Assembly (NCBI GenBank): GCA_964530625.1
Contig: CAZHAK010000012.1
Location: forward strand, 8,678 to 72,677
DNA length: 64,000 bases
Origin: JABWCQ01 sp964530625
GTDB taxonomy: Bacteria > Electryoneota > RPQS01
Direction of reading: 5' to 3'
Shown here: positions 51,932 to 61,149 of the stretch, in pieces
Layout of the letters: every line of letters begins with the position of its first letter
Position numbering within the stretch: the stretch's first letter is position 1
Made by a program: the position numbers and the translations under genes
Notes under the pieces: model-generated
What the model was told of the DNA's origin: nothing
The model's input: the letters and a program-made list of their open reading frames with translations, nothing else
Databases searched by the model: none

Positions 51932-54900
51932 CTAAGTCACGAGCTCTTTCAACTCAACGTGGCCAACCAAGACTTCTACCGGGTGACCCCAATCGCGAAT
52001 GCGGGGATCTCTGGTCAACAAAACTACTTGTCGCTTCGCGGCAATCTGTTCGATTAACTGCCGCGATATGTTCAGATGATGATCATCCAATTGTGATAAC
52101 ACATCATCCCAGAAAATCGGAGCACGCTCCGCCACGGAAGTCGCGGAAAGCAGTCCGGCGATTAAACATAGCGCCACAAGTTCCGAGACGCCGCGCGACT
52201 GCGATTTCAACGCTCGTCGTTGCCCATCGTCCATCACCATGATCCATTCGCTCCCACTCCACGCCACCGACGCGAATTTTTCTCCGATTGCCTCAAACAC
52301 CACGCCTTGAATTATCGCCAGCACCGACTCGCTCGCCTGATCACGCTGTTCAGCCAATTCCGTGGTCAGCACATAGCACATTGAGCGCGCCGCTTGCATG
52401 CTCTTCTCGATTTCCTCAATTTTCGCTTGCGCAGACGCACGCTCGTTCTGCAGTTGCTGATCGGACGGAAAGTTTTGAACTTGAGCCTGCAAGCCGGGCA
52501 GATCAAGCTTTCCAACCTCGTCAGAAAGTCGGTCGGCAAGCTCCAAAGAAGCGTGAGCTTGTGCCGTTAACTCCCGCATTTGTTCACGGTACTTGACCAA
52601 CCCTTCTTCCCGTGAGCCGATGGTCGCAAAGAGCGGGTCCAGTTCCTGAATGCGTGCGGTAACCTGAGCCAATTCCTCTTCGATCATACTTGTTCGCGCG
52701 GACAACTCTTGCGGAGACCGCTCAGCACTGAGTTTCGCTTTAGCTTCGCGCAGTCCGGCCTGAAGTGAGTCGCTCTCTCGAATCGCGGCCAGAATTTCAT
52801 TTGCTCCAAGCTTCGAAAATGCGCCGCCCACGGATTCATCCAGCGACTCCATTCCTGAAATCACGTCGCGCAATTGCTGTCGCACGGCCTCCATATCCGG
52901 AGTCTTCGCTAGTTCCGATTCGACGCGACTGATTGAAGTCGTCAATTCCTGACGGCGCTTTTTGCGCTCGTTCAGAGTTTCTATTTCATTGCGCTCAAGA
53001 GTTGCAATCTCTTCGCGTAACCGCTGAGACTCAAGTTCCATCTCCGCGCTGCGTGCATGAGTTTCGTCCTCTCTGTCAAACGAGGTCAGTGCAGCATTCG
53101 CCTTCGTCAGATTGGCCGTCAAAGTCCGATAATCGGTCACCCGTCTGCGAATGTCTTCGCGCTCGAGTTTTCGCAATACGGCGGGCACAGGGTCATCCGC
53201 CGGAGCGTCAACTATTCTTTCGCACATATTCGCCAGAGTCTGTTTGCGTTCGGTCAACCTGACAAATTCATTCCAACGCGCTAGCGCGGACTCACGATCA
53301 GAAAACATTGTGAACATCTGCAAATCTCTACGCAATGCTTCCCGTTCCGAAAGCGCCGACTGCTGCAGATGCTGCAACGTCTCTATCTTGCGGACATGGT
53401 CATCCGCGTCTTCCTCGTAGTTTGGCGAAGTCAACCGGCCGATGGCATACCCGGCTCCTCCTCCAATCACCGCGCCGAAGAAACCAACGTCCCAGCCCAA
53501 AGTTAGACCACTCGGCACACCTGCCACGGCCGCACCCAGCACAGACATAATCACTTTCGTACCGGCTCCAGAGCCTTTGATCTGCAACTCGACGACTTTG
53601 CGGCGCAAGTCGGCCAACTCGGTTTCGCGAGCAGTCACCGCCTCCTGCAGGGCGAAGAGCTTTTCTATCCGCGCCGGTGTATCCGTTGAAAGTGTGAAAA
53701 ATTCTGCAAACTCTTTGATCAGTCTCTCGTTAACACGCTCAAGTTCCGCTTGTTGCTTCCCCGTATCGACTTGTTGCCTGTCGTCAGAGTCGTTCTCGTC
53801 TGAGTCAATATACCGCTCGAGCGCCAGCCATTCGTCCGGACCCAGCGCGGCAAGCTCTCCATATTTTTCCGTGCGTTGCTTTTCCAAACCGTCGCGCTGT
53901 CTGAGTAAATCAATCCTCGTGCGTGATAGATCTTTTGAGATACCCTCCAATTCTGCAAGCCTCACATACAACGGTTGCGTCACCGGCCCCGGCGACTCGC
54001 TTGCGGACATCTCTGAAATTTCCTTCTGAAGTCGACTGATGGTCTCTGAGAGCTCGGCAGATTTTCCTTCGTTCGCTCTTAGCTGCGCCGCAAGAGTATT
54101 GCGCGCTTCAGATAACCTCAGATAGTCTTGTGCAAGCTGCTCCGCGTTGTCGCCCAGCTCCCGTGTGATAGAGTGTACCGCTTCGAGCCGCTCCTGCAAT
54201 TGCGCGAATTGACTCCGCGCGGATTCAACGCTGTTCCATGAACTCCGAAGTTCAGCCGCCCAAAGCTCTAAATGAACACACCGTTCAGCCAGCTCGATCT
54301 TGCTGTCAAGATCTTTCTTCTCCTCGGACGAAACATTCGCCGCCAATTCCGCATCCGTGATCCGCTCTTGCAACTCGCCGCTCTTCTCTTCCGCGACACG
54401 TAGTTTTTCGCGCAGCGCATGGGAGTTCAATAACTGCTGCTCGATCCGCGAGACATCAGCGTGCAAGTTCAGGAGTCGCGATTGCCCATCACCTTCCGTC
54501 AATGATTTAAGTCGGCGTTGCCATACATCAAATTCTCGCTGTAGCGGCACACTAGTCATCTCCGCTGCCCAGTCCAAAAGTTCTTGCTCAGGTGCCTTCC
54601 ACTCTCCGTTCAAAACAAAATTCGGCAACGCTTCAGGCATCGTTTCAACCGGCAGGAACAGATCCGTAAACGGGCTGTATTGTCCCAAACTATCCGCTTG
54701 TTCCGAATGTTGCCTTACCTGACCGCTCTCAGTATCCAATGACCACTCGCGCTTGATCGGCCCCAGCTGTCCGACCACCGTCACGCGCAGAAGCCCCGCC
54801 TTGAACAAACTATGCCGCAAGCTCTCAGTATGGTTGGGCAATGTCGCCGCCATCACTGCCGAACACAAGAGCGTCTTTCCGCCGCCGTTTCCCGCAGCAA

Positions 54901-55033
54901 AAACATTCAGGCCATCGCCTCGTAATTTCCACGTTACCTGCTCAGCCCCAAGCAGGCTCGGCTTGCCGGACAATTGAACGAACTGGAGAGAGAAAATGGG
55001 AGGGTGTCCTGACTGTCGCGGCATTCGGTTCAC
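51932..55033 (-). CDS. SMC/Rad50-like ATPase with central membrane-like hairpin
   Basis: A 1033-residue protein. The N-terminal half-ATPase has a Walker A AAGNGGGKT at about 46-54. A long coiled coil follows (about 180-480), then a glycine-rich hydrophobic stretch at about 490-535 (VLGAAVAGVPSG, then FFGAVIGGGAGYAIG). The second coiled coil spans about 540-900. The C-terminal half has a signature-like SRGVSELVALCL and a Walker B APIFWDDVLSQLDD, followed by a VVLLTRDPRIRD switch. The ATPase halves at both ends are as in SMC, Rad50 and YhaN. The midpoint, normally a hinge or zinc hook, is a putative membrane hairpin as in YhaN-like proteins. No nuclease partner (Mre11/YhaO) is adjacent. The start is GTG 55033 or ATG 55024. 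Confidence 0.8.
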   Translation of the reverse strand: MNRMPRQSGHPPIFSLQFVQLSGKPSLLGAEQVTWKLRGDGLNVFAAGNGGGKTLLCSAVMAATLPNHTESLRHSLFKAGLLRVTVVGQLGPIKREWSLDTESGQVRQHSEQADSLGQYSPFTDLFLPVETMPEALPNFVLNGEWKAPEQELLDWAAEMTSVPLQREFDVWQRRLKSLTEGDGQSRLLNLHADVSRIEQQLLNSHALREKLRVAEEKSGELQERITDAELAANVSSEEKKDLDSKIELAERCVHLELWAAELRSSWNSVESARSQFAQLQERLEAVHSITRELGDNAEQLAQDYLRLSEARNTLAAQLRANEGKSAELSETISRLQKEISEMSASESPGPVTQPLYVRLAELEGISKDLSRTRIDLLRQRDGLEKQRTEKYGELAALGPDEWLALERYIDSDENDSDDRQQVDTGKQQAELERVNERLIKEFAEFFTLSTDTPARIEKLFALQEAVTARETELADLRRKVVELQIKGSGAGTKVIMSVLGAAVAGVPSGLTLGWDVGFFGAVIGGGAGYAIGRLTSPNYEEDADDHVRKIETLQHLQQSALSEREALRRDLQMFTMFSDRESALARWNEFVRLTERKQTLANMCERIVDAPADDPVPAVLRKLEREDIRRRVTDYRTLTANLTKANAALTSFDREDETHARSAEMELESQRLREEIATLERNEIETLNERKKRRQELTTSISRVESELAKTPDMEAVRQQLRDVISGMESLDESVGGAFSKLGANEILAAIRESDSLQAGLREAKAKLSAERSPQELSARTSMIEEELAQVTARIQELDPLFATIGSREEGLVKYREQMRELTAQAHASLELADRLSDEVGKLDLPGLQAQVQNFPSDQQLQNERASAQAKIEEIEKSMQAARSMCYVLTTELAEQRDQASESVLAIIQGVVFEAIGEKFASVAWSGSEWIMVMDDGQRRALKSQSRGVSELVALCLIAGLLSATSVAERAPIFWDDVLSQLDDHHLNISRQLIEQIAAKRQVVLLTRDPRIRDWGHPVEVLVGHVELKELVT

Positions 55034-55330
55034 GTATGGGAGTTGCCTTGAGGGTGTGCATAACTGATATTAACTATAGCAAGCAATATACATTTGCTCG
55101 CCCGTAAAGACAAGTATTCTAAGTATCTTCGAAACAAGTCACGACAGAAGTGTGCAAAACTTGCAAAATACGGCCAATTGTTTTTTCACGACTTGAATGG
55201 TTCGATTGCCAAGCACCATTCCGCCTGCCTCTCTTCAGCGCAGTATCAAAATCATTCAGAATAGTAGTTAGTCTCAAGAAAATTTCGTAAAATTAGAGCG
55301 GTTCCGGCTAATGAAACCTTATTGACCCAT
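55034..55330. other. Divergent promoter region, no gene seen
   Basis: About 300 bases separate the ATPase gene and the outer-membrane protein gene. The minus-strand promoter is listed separately. No convincing plus-strand promoter was identified. The stretch is AT-rich and has no long open frame with a ribosome binding site. Confidence 0.5.
55085..55113 (-). promoter_or_regulatory. Sigma70-like promoter of the SMC-like ATPase gene
   Basis: On the minus strand, TTGTCT (55108-55113) and TATATT (55085-55090) are 17 bases apart. The leader would be about 45 bases. Confidence 0.55.
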
Positions 55331-56116
55331 ATGCGACTGGCACTGACTCTGATTCTTGGTATTTTCACATTGGGGGAGGCCGCAATCGCCGCAGACTTCG
55401 TGCGGCTGAAAAGCGGCCGCCTGATAGAGGGCGCGGTCATCCGACAAGATACAATCGCCGTCTATCTCGCCCCGTGGGATCAGCGCGCCCTCAGGCAGCC
55501 AGAGCTTCAAGTTTTCGCCCGCGACGAAGTGGAATCAATCTGGCTCGGCGGCAAACCCGCCAAAGGTGTTAGACGCAAATACACTCCGCGGCCTGGACTT
55601 GTTGAATTAGGCGGCGGATTGGGACTGCAAACATGGGCCTCCACCTTGCATCAGCGCCGACATCTTATCCAGTTTTCGACGCTGGTAGGAACTTCTATCA
55701 GTGACTATCTCGGCATGGAGTTAGTCGGTGAGATGACGGCGCCATTTGGTAAATCCGCCGATCCCGGTTTTGATTCGCTGCAATTCTCATATCAGCTTGC
55801 GCTTCACCTTGTAGGCACGCTGAAAACCAAAAGCCCGTTCACTCCGTTCGCGTATGTAGGCGCAGGAATCGGCCGCGACGTCTCGACCGCTGGCGTAACC
55901 TTGACCAAACACGCGGATGACAGGAATCTGGTGGAAGTCGGCATCGGGGCCAAACTCGGTTTCGGCGGTGTCGGGCTCCGCACAGAGATTCGCCATGCAT
56001 ACTATGAATGGAACAAGACTATTTACATCGGCTCGTCCAACGGGCGCGACTACTACACGACACGGCAATCCGCGGACGCGACCAGCATGCGTGTCTCGCT
56101 GTTCACATACTTTTGA
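55331..56116 (+). CDS. Outer-membrane beta-barrel protein
   Basis: A 261-residue protein. A signal peptide (RLALTLILGIFTLGEAAIAA) ends near residue 22. Residues about 25-80 form a small beta domain with KSGRLIEGAVI. The rest alternates amphipathic strands and glycines (VELGGGLGLQTWAS, FAYVGAGIGRD and LVEVGIGAKLGFG) typical of OmpW/OprF-like eight-strand barrels. The last residues (RVSLFTYF) end in phenylalanine, the usual BamA recognition signal. The start is ATG 55331; a TTG three codons earlier is possible. No strong Shine-Dalgarno is visible. It is 14 bases upstream of the metalloprotease gene. Confidence 0.75.
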   Translation: MRLALTLILGIFTLGEAAIAADFVRLKSGRLIEGAVIRQDTIAVYLAPWDQRALRQPELQVFARDEVESIWLGGKPAKGVRRKYTPRPGLVELGGGLGLQTWASTLHQRRHLIQFSTLVGTSISDYLGMELVGEMTAPFGKSADPGFDSLQFSYQLALHLVGTLKTKSPFTPFAYVGAGIGRDVSTAGVTLTKHADDRNLVEVGIGAKLGFGGVGLRTEIRHAYYEWNKTIYIGSSNGRDYYTTRQSADATSMRVSLFTYF

Positions 56117-56130
56117 TCTTGGAGATCACC

Positions 56131-59049
56131 ATGCGCCCGCAAAAGATTCTTAGCATCATATACATCGCGCTGATTTCAACGACCGCGTTCGCCGCTCAGG
56201 ATTACTCCGTGGAGTTGCTGACGAAGGCTCTCGTAAAGAGCGAACAGCTTGAGTCGGGCACACTTGCCGACTGGAAGCGCGTGCGTTCAGAAGGCTTTGA
56301 CGGATACGGAGTATACTGGGGAATTCCCGTCACTCTCGATGCGAAATCTTCCGGACAATCACTTGCAGAGTCCATCGCCTCAGAGCTTGACCTTGCCGAT
56401 GAGTATACACTGCTTGCCTCACACGTATCTCCCACTCGCGAGTACGAGATATTCAGAGAACTCCGTAACGGACTACCTGTGATTGGCGGCAGACTTGATA
56501 TTGCCCTGAACAAAGCAGGACAGCTTACACGAGTCACTCACACGAGCTTCTCGAAGTGGAACACAAGCGGCATGCATGCTCTGAGTCCGTTTGTCGCGGC
56601 AACGTATCTAACAGCGAACCTCGAACCAGCGAATTGGCAAGTGGTCAATGAAGAATCCTTCGCCTGCTGGTACCCGGATGCCGACGCGAGAAATTTGCGC
56701 GCAGCCTACTGGCTGAAAGTTGCAGGATCCCAGCCGCACCAAAGGTATTTTGGAATTGTAGACGCCCAGTCCGGCAAAATTTTGCTGGAATGGCCGGGCA
56801 TCGCACACGAGGTGCTTACGTTGAATGTAGACCAGCCCTATTGGCAGCCCTACGATCATAGTCAGGTCTTGGAAGCGCCTTGCCAGCATCAATCAGTCAG
56901 AATAAACGGCTCAACCTTTACGACCAACGCATCCGGCGCTGTATCCGCTGAAGCCGGGTCTCAAGCGAACGTGGACGCCTACCTGCAAGGATCATTTGTG
57001 GAAGTCGGAGAGCACGAAGAATCAAACGTCCCGTGGCAGAGCGCAACTTACTCCGCGCCCTTCGTCAACAATGAATTTTTTTGGGATCAAGATCACACCA
57101 GCCGCCCGGCCCTTAATCTCTACTACCACACGATGTTTATTCACGACTGGTACAAGATTCTTGATCCTCCCTATGACGCATTGGACTATCCGGTGCCCGC
57201 TGTTGCAAACTATGGCAACAGTTACGACAACGCGTTTTGGAACGGCTACGGAACTTACTACGGTTCAGGTATGACCTACGGGAATTTTGCGATGTACTCC
57301 GATGTGATCTACCACGAATACACACACGGAGTGACCGATGGAATCTATCCCGACGGTACGTTGCCCTACACGGGGCAGTCGGGCGCCATGAATGAAGCGT
57401 GGTCGGATTACTTTGCCTGCACGATCAATGGGGATCATTTAATGGGTGAGTGGCTGACGGGAAATGCCACCAGTTATTTTCGCAATCTTCTCAGCACGAC
57501 CATTTATCCACAAAATTGGGTCGGACAAGTGCATGGCGACAGCCCGTTTATCTCCGCGCCGCTGTGGACTATCCGCAATGAATTAGGCGTCGGCTACGGT
57601 GATTCCCTCGCTCACTTCGCTCGCTATGCGCTGGCGGAAACTTTCTTCGACTACTTCTTGGCTGTGCTGGAAACCGATGACACGGACGGGAATCTCGCCA
57701 ATGGCACACCGAATGACTACGTGATTTACGACGCCTTCGGCAGACACGGCATCGGACCGGGCGTAAAGCCCAATTTGGTCATTCGTAACTTTGTTATTGA
57801 CGATTCGGACGGCAACGGCAACGGTTTTGCGGAAGCGGGTGAAAATGTGACCATGACGTTTTCCATTGTCAATGACGTGACGCTCTTCCCGCCATTTGTC
57901 ACGAACGCGGTGCTTCATACTGTTACGGACGACAACACAATCTCTCTCGGAGACACGGAGTTTTCGTTAGGCACGATTGGCCCGCGCGACTCGATTCAAA
58001 TCGGGCCGAACGCTGTGACCGTTTCATCAGGCGCTACGGAACATTGGGCGGTAGTTCGTCTTGACGTGACCTCAGATCAATTTTCAGAAGAGTTCGAAAC
58101 CCCGTTGGAATTCGTGATCGGTGTTCCAAAAGTGCACGTCGTCACGCGCGCGCTTGCAACGGATGTTGACCAATATGTCACAGGCTCACTGCGTACCATG
58201 GACAAGATATTTGTGCACAAGCGTTTAAACTCATCGCAAGGCCTGGATCTGTCCGCACTGCCTGATACAGGCATGGTTGTTTGGTTGTCCGGCGACGCAA
58301 CGAACTCCGGTTTGTCTGAGCAAGACATCACCACACTGACCGCTCATGTCGGCGGCGGTGGTCGCCTGGTGCTGTCCGGGAAAAATATTCTGGGTGGAAT
58401 CACGGGCAGCGATTTTGCTCGCAATACTCTGGGCGTGGACGCTGTGGGCCGTTCCCGCTTGAGGATGACAACAAGAATGAATATGCCCTTTGCCGAAGGC
58501 GACGTGTATCTATTGACAGGATCAGGCGGTGCGGCTAATCAAGATAGCATGACGATGCTGGACGTTATGACCAACTCAACTCCCGTGCTCAGGTTTGGTC
58601 CATCAGGTAATGACATTTCCGCTGTCGCCGGACCGATTGGCGGACGAACTCTCGTCTTCGGTTTTGGCATAGAAGGGATTGTCGACAATTCCCCGATCGG
58701 AAATCAATCGCGTGCTGTCTTCCTCTCGCGGCTGCTCGACTGGGCGGGCCACCCGACACCAGCCGATGATCACATAGCCCCCGTTTGGCGACCCAATGAT
58801 TTCGCGCTGCAAGCAGCTTATCCGAATCCATTCAACAGCACAGTGCGACTGGATTACAACATCGGCAACGCAAAAAACGCGCGTCTAGTCTTTTTCGATG
58901 TCTTAGGCAGAGAAGTTCATCGAGACAATTTGCCCGCTCAGTCAAACGTTTATTCGTGGCAGCCGAGCCTTGCCTCAGGCGTGTACTTCGCCATTCTGCA
59001 ATCGGATTTTCAAACATCCGCGCCGCAGAAGTTAATGCTGCTTCGTTAA
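56131..59049 (+). CDS. Secreted thermolysin/fungalysin-like metalloprotease with sorting domain
   Basis: A 972-residue protein, with TTGGAG 7 bases before ATG 56131. A signal peptide ends near 22. A propeptide of FTP type spans about 30-240. The catalytic gluzincin motif is HEYTHG (H395, E396, H399), and the third zinc ligand E422 is in GAMNEAWSDYFA. The active-site block thus resembles M36 (fungalysin) and M4. After the protease (about to 555) come a beta domain and a Rossmann-like module (about 663-875) shared with the protein at 43723. The sorting domain has AYPNPFNSTV and VLGREV. It should be exported by type IX secretion and degrade extracellular protein. Confidence 0.9.
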   Translation: MRPQKILSIIYIALISTTAFAAQDYSVELLTKALVKSEQLESGTLADWKRVRSEGFDGYGVYWGIPVTLDAKSSGQSLAESIASELDLADEYTLLASHVSPTREYEIFRELRNGLPVIGGRLDIALNKAGQLTRVTHTSFSKWNTSGMHALSPFVAATYLTANLEPANWQVVNEESFACWYPDADARNLRAAYWLKVAGSQPHQRYFGIVDAQSGKILLEWPGIAHEVLTLNVDQPYWQPYDHSQVLEAPCQHQSVRINGSTFTTNASGAVSAEAGSQANVDAYLQGSFVEVGEHEESNVPWQSATYSAPFVNNEFFWDQDHTSRPALNLYYHTMFIHDWYKILDPPYDALDYPVPAVANYGNSYDNAFWNGYGTYYGSGMTYGNFAMYSDVIYHEYTHGVTDGIYPDGTLPYTGQSGAMNEAWSDYFACTINGDHLMGEWLTGNATSYFRNLLSTTIYPQNWVGQVHGDSPFISAPLWTIRNELGVGYGDSLAHFARYALAETFFDYFLAVLETDDTDGNLANGTPNDYVIYDAFGRHGIGPGVKPNLVIRNFVIDDSDGNGNGFAEAGENVTMTFSIVNDVTLFPPFVTNAVLHTVTDDNTISLGDTEFSLGTIGPRDSIQIGPNAVTVSSGATEHWAVVRLDVTSDQFSEEFETPLEFVIGVPKVHVVTRALATDVDQYVTGSLRTMDKIFVHKRLNSSQGLDLSALPDTGMVVWLSGDATNSGLSEQDITTLTAHVGGGGRLVLSGKNILGGITGSDFARNTLGVDAVGRSRLRMTTRMNMPFAEGDVYLLTGSGGAANQDSMTMLDVMTNSTPVLRFGPSGNDISAVAGPIGGRTLVFGFGIEGIVDNSPIGNQSRAVFLSRLLDWAGHPTPADDHIAPVWRPNDFALQAAYPNPFNSTVRLDYNIGNAKNARLVFFDVLGREVHRDNLPAQSNVYSWQPSLASGVYFAILQSDFQTSAPQKLMLLR

Positions 59050-59070
59050 ACTTACTTTCGATAAACAAGA

Positions 59071-59094
59071 AACGGGACGCCAGCGCGTCCCGTT
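59071..59094. terminator. Hairpin terminator between convergent genes
   Basis: AACGGGACGC and GCGTCCCGTT form a 10-base-pair stem with a 4-base loop. It lies between the protease gene (stop at 59049) and the mutM gene (stop at 59112). Its T run is short. Confidence 0.75.
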
Positions 59095-59111
59095 GTCATT
59101 TCTCTTAGGCT

Positions 59112-59936
59112 CTATTTCTTCTTCTGACATCCCGGACAGTAGTAGGTCGAGCGCTGTGCTTGCACGATCTTTTTAATCCTTTTGCCGCATCTCAAACACT
59201 CCTCATCTTCGCGATCATAGACACGGAACTCTTTCGCGTACGCGCCGTACTTTCCGTCCGGACTCATAAAGTCGCGCAAGGTCGAGCCGCCTTTCGTCAA
59301 AGCCGTCCGAAGCACCTCAGGCACAGCTTCGCACAATCGCTCACACTGCCGGACGGACAATAGTTTGGCACTCTTGCGCGGATCAATTCCACTAACCCAA
59401 CAAACTTCGCTCGCATAAATATTCCCGATCCCCGCCCAGAGCGACTGATCCAACAGTACAACCTTAATCGCTTGCGTGCGAGTCGTCAACGCAGCTTTTA
59501 ACTCGGAGCCGGTGATTCTTTCCTCCAATGGCTCCCATCCCAGACGGCGCAGCTCTTTAACACCCGACGCGCTCCTGTGATACCGAATCGTCCCCAGCGT
59601 CCGCACGTCACGAAAATAGAGCGATTCAGTTCTGTCATCCAAAGCGAAACCCGCTCGCAGATGCTCATGCGGAGACTCTTCCGTTGCTGCGACATACAAC
59701 CTGCCCGTCATGCGCAGATGCACCAGAAGCAATCCGCGCTCGAGTGTCAGCAAAATGTATTTACCCCGCCGCGTGACGGACACAATATTCTGATCCTTGA
59801 CGACGCGATTAAGTTCTTGAGCGGTCATCGTGCCAAGCTGACGCGGAATAGTAGCCCACGCTCCCCTTAGGACTCTGCCCACAACAGCAGGGCGAAGCTC
59901 GCGCACGACCGTTTCAACTTCAGGCAGTTCAGGCAT
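59112..59936 (-). CDS. mutM: Formamidopyrimidine-DNA glycosylase
   Basis: A 274-residue base-excision enzyme that removes 8-oxoguanine and formamidopyrimidines. The catalytic N-terminus is MPELPEVETVVREL (P2 and E3), with the conserved lysine in RRGKYI. The H2TH region has QSLWAGIGNIYASEVCW. The C-terminal zinc finger has CLRCGKRIKKI then YYCPGCQ. All features for activity are present. It overlaps the folC stop by 8 bases and is co-transcribed with it. Confidence 0.95.
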   Translation of the reverse strand: MPELPEVETVVRELRPAVVGRVLRGAWATIPRQLGTMTAQELNRVVKDQNIVSVTRRGKYILLTLERGLLLVHLRMTGRLYVAATEESPHEHLRAGFALDDRTESLYFRDVRTLGTIRYHRSASGVKELRRLGWEPLEERITGSELKAALTTRTQAIKVVLLDQSLWAGIGNIYASEVCWVSGIDPRKSAKLLSVRQCERLCEAVPEVLRTALTKGGSTLRDFMSPDGKYGAYAKEFRVYDREDEECLRCGKRIKKIVQAQRSTYYCPGCQKKK

Positions 59937-61149
59937 CAGGATGCTCTTTCAGAAAGTCTCCAACTAAGTAGAATGATCCGCAAATCACCGAGCGTGAAGT
60001 TTCCGGCAAGGCTAAGATTTCTTCATATGCAGTAGCTCGCTCCACAACTCGCACCCGAAAGCCCAATTCCGCCCCGATATTCGCCAACGCATCTGCGGTA
60101 TATGTCCGCGGCGTCGGCGCGGACGTCACCCACAATTCATCAATGACTCCCGTCAACTGCCGAAGCGACTCGCGTGCGTCCTTGTCCTTCATCATGGCCA
60201 CAAGTGCAATTCGCTTTGCAATCTTCGTTTCAAGTCGCAGCGACTCGGCAAGCGCCGCAAACGATGCCGGATTGTGACACACGTCAAGCATGACGTTAGG
60301 ATGACTCACAAGATCTTGTTGACGACCCATAACCTTAAGACCCGAAAGACTGTTCCGCACGTCATCATCCGAAAGTCCGCTGTCCAAACTCCTAACAGCA
60401 GCAACCGCCACGCTCAAATTATGGTTCTGAAATTCACCGGGCATAGGAATCATAAAATCTTCAATCAAAGCAAAGTCGCGCCCTTCAAGAAATAACTTTG
60501 CCTCTTTCCGTGCCACTGCGTGCTCGATCTCAACTGCAGCCTCTTCTGCCTGCCAAACACTGAAGCAATTCATTCCCTGTTTTATTATTCCGCTCTTGTC
60601 TGCCGCGATAGCCCCAAGCGTCTTACCCAGAATATGCGTGTGATCAAAATCAATCCTGGTTAAAATCGCCGTAGTCTTTATCAAAACGTTCGTTGCGTCA
60701 AAACTTCCCCCCAATCCCGTCTCGACGACATGCGCGGTCGTGCCGAGTCGTTGCGCGCACCACAAGTAAAAAGCGAATATCGTTTCAAAATAAGTCAGTT
60801 TAGTTGCTGCATCGCGCACTGCAGCAATTCCTTCACACCACAATTCGTCCGGCAAATCCCTTCCGTCAAGCTGCACTCGCTCTTTTGGCGACACCAAATG
60901 CGGACTCGTGAAAGTCAGTGCTGAGTGATTCGTCGTCAAGAGCGCCTGACACATCGCGGCCACCGATCCTTTCCCGACGGTTCCGGCGATGTGAAGGCAA
61001 TGCGAAAGTTCAAGTGGAAGTTTAAGTTGACGGGCGGCTTCAAACACCAGCTCAAGTTTAGGCCGGTCGCGGCTACCGCCGAGCGGAAACTCGACTTCAT
61101 AGTTAATCAATGAGTCGAGGTATACCAGAACCTCTTTGAAACTATTCAC
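59929..61149 (-). CDS. folC: Dihydrofolate/folylpolyglutamate synthase
   Basis: A 406-residue Mur-ligase-type enzyme that adds glutamate to folates. The P-loop is HIAGTVGKGSVAAM. Other family blocks are FTSPHLVSPKERV, GLGGSFDATN, DFDHTHILGKTLG and DVCHNPASF. The usual asparagine in GTNGKGS is valine here. The end (VICGSFYLVGDFL) is canonical. Whether it also has dihydrofolate synthase activity cannot be told. It is followed directly by mutM. Confidence 0.92.
   Translation of the reverse strand: MNSFKEVLVYLDSLINYEVEFPLGGSRDRPKLELVFEAARQLKLPLELSHCLHIAGTVGKGSVAAMCQALLTTNHSALTFTSPHLVSPKERVQLDGRDLPDELWCEGIAAVRDAATKLTYFETIFAFYLWCAQRLGTTAHVVETGLGGSFDATNVLIKTTAILTRIDFDHTHILGKTLGAIAADKSGIIKQGMNCFSVWQAEEAAVEIEHAVARKEAKLFLEGRDFALIEDFMIPMPGEFQNHNLSVAVAAVRSLDSGLSDDDVRNSLSGLKVMGRQQDLVSHPNVMLDVCHNPASFAALAESLRLETKIAKRIALVAMMKDKDARESLRQLTGVIDELWVTSAPTPRTYTADALANIGAELGFRVRVVERATAYEEILALPETSRSVICGSFYLVGDFLKEHPDA

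Noticed and set aside
56008..59049. Longer frame of the metalloprotease beginning inside the barrel gene
   Set aside because: The signal peptide and ribosome binding site both support ATG 56131.
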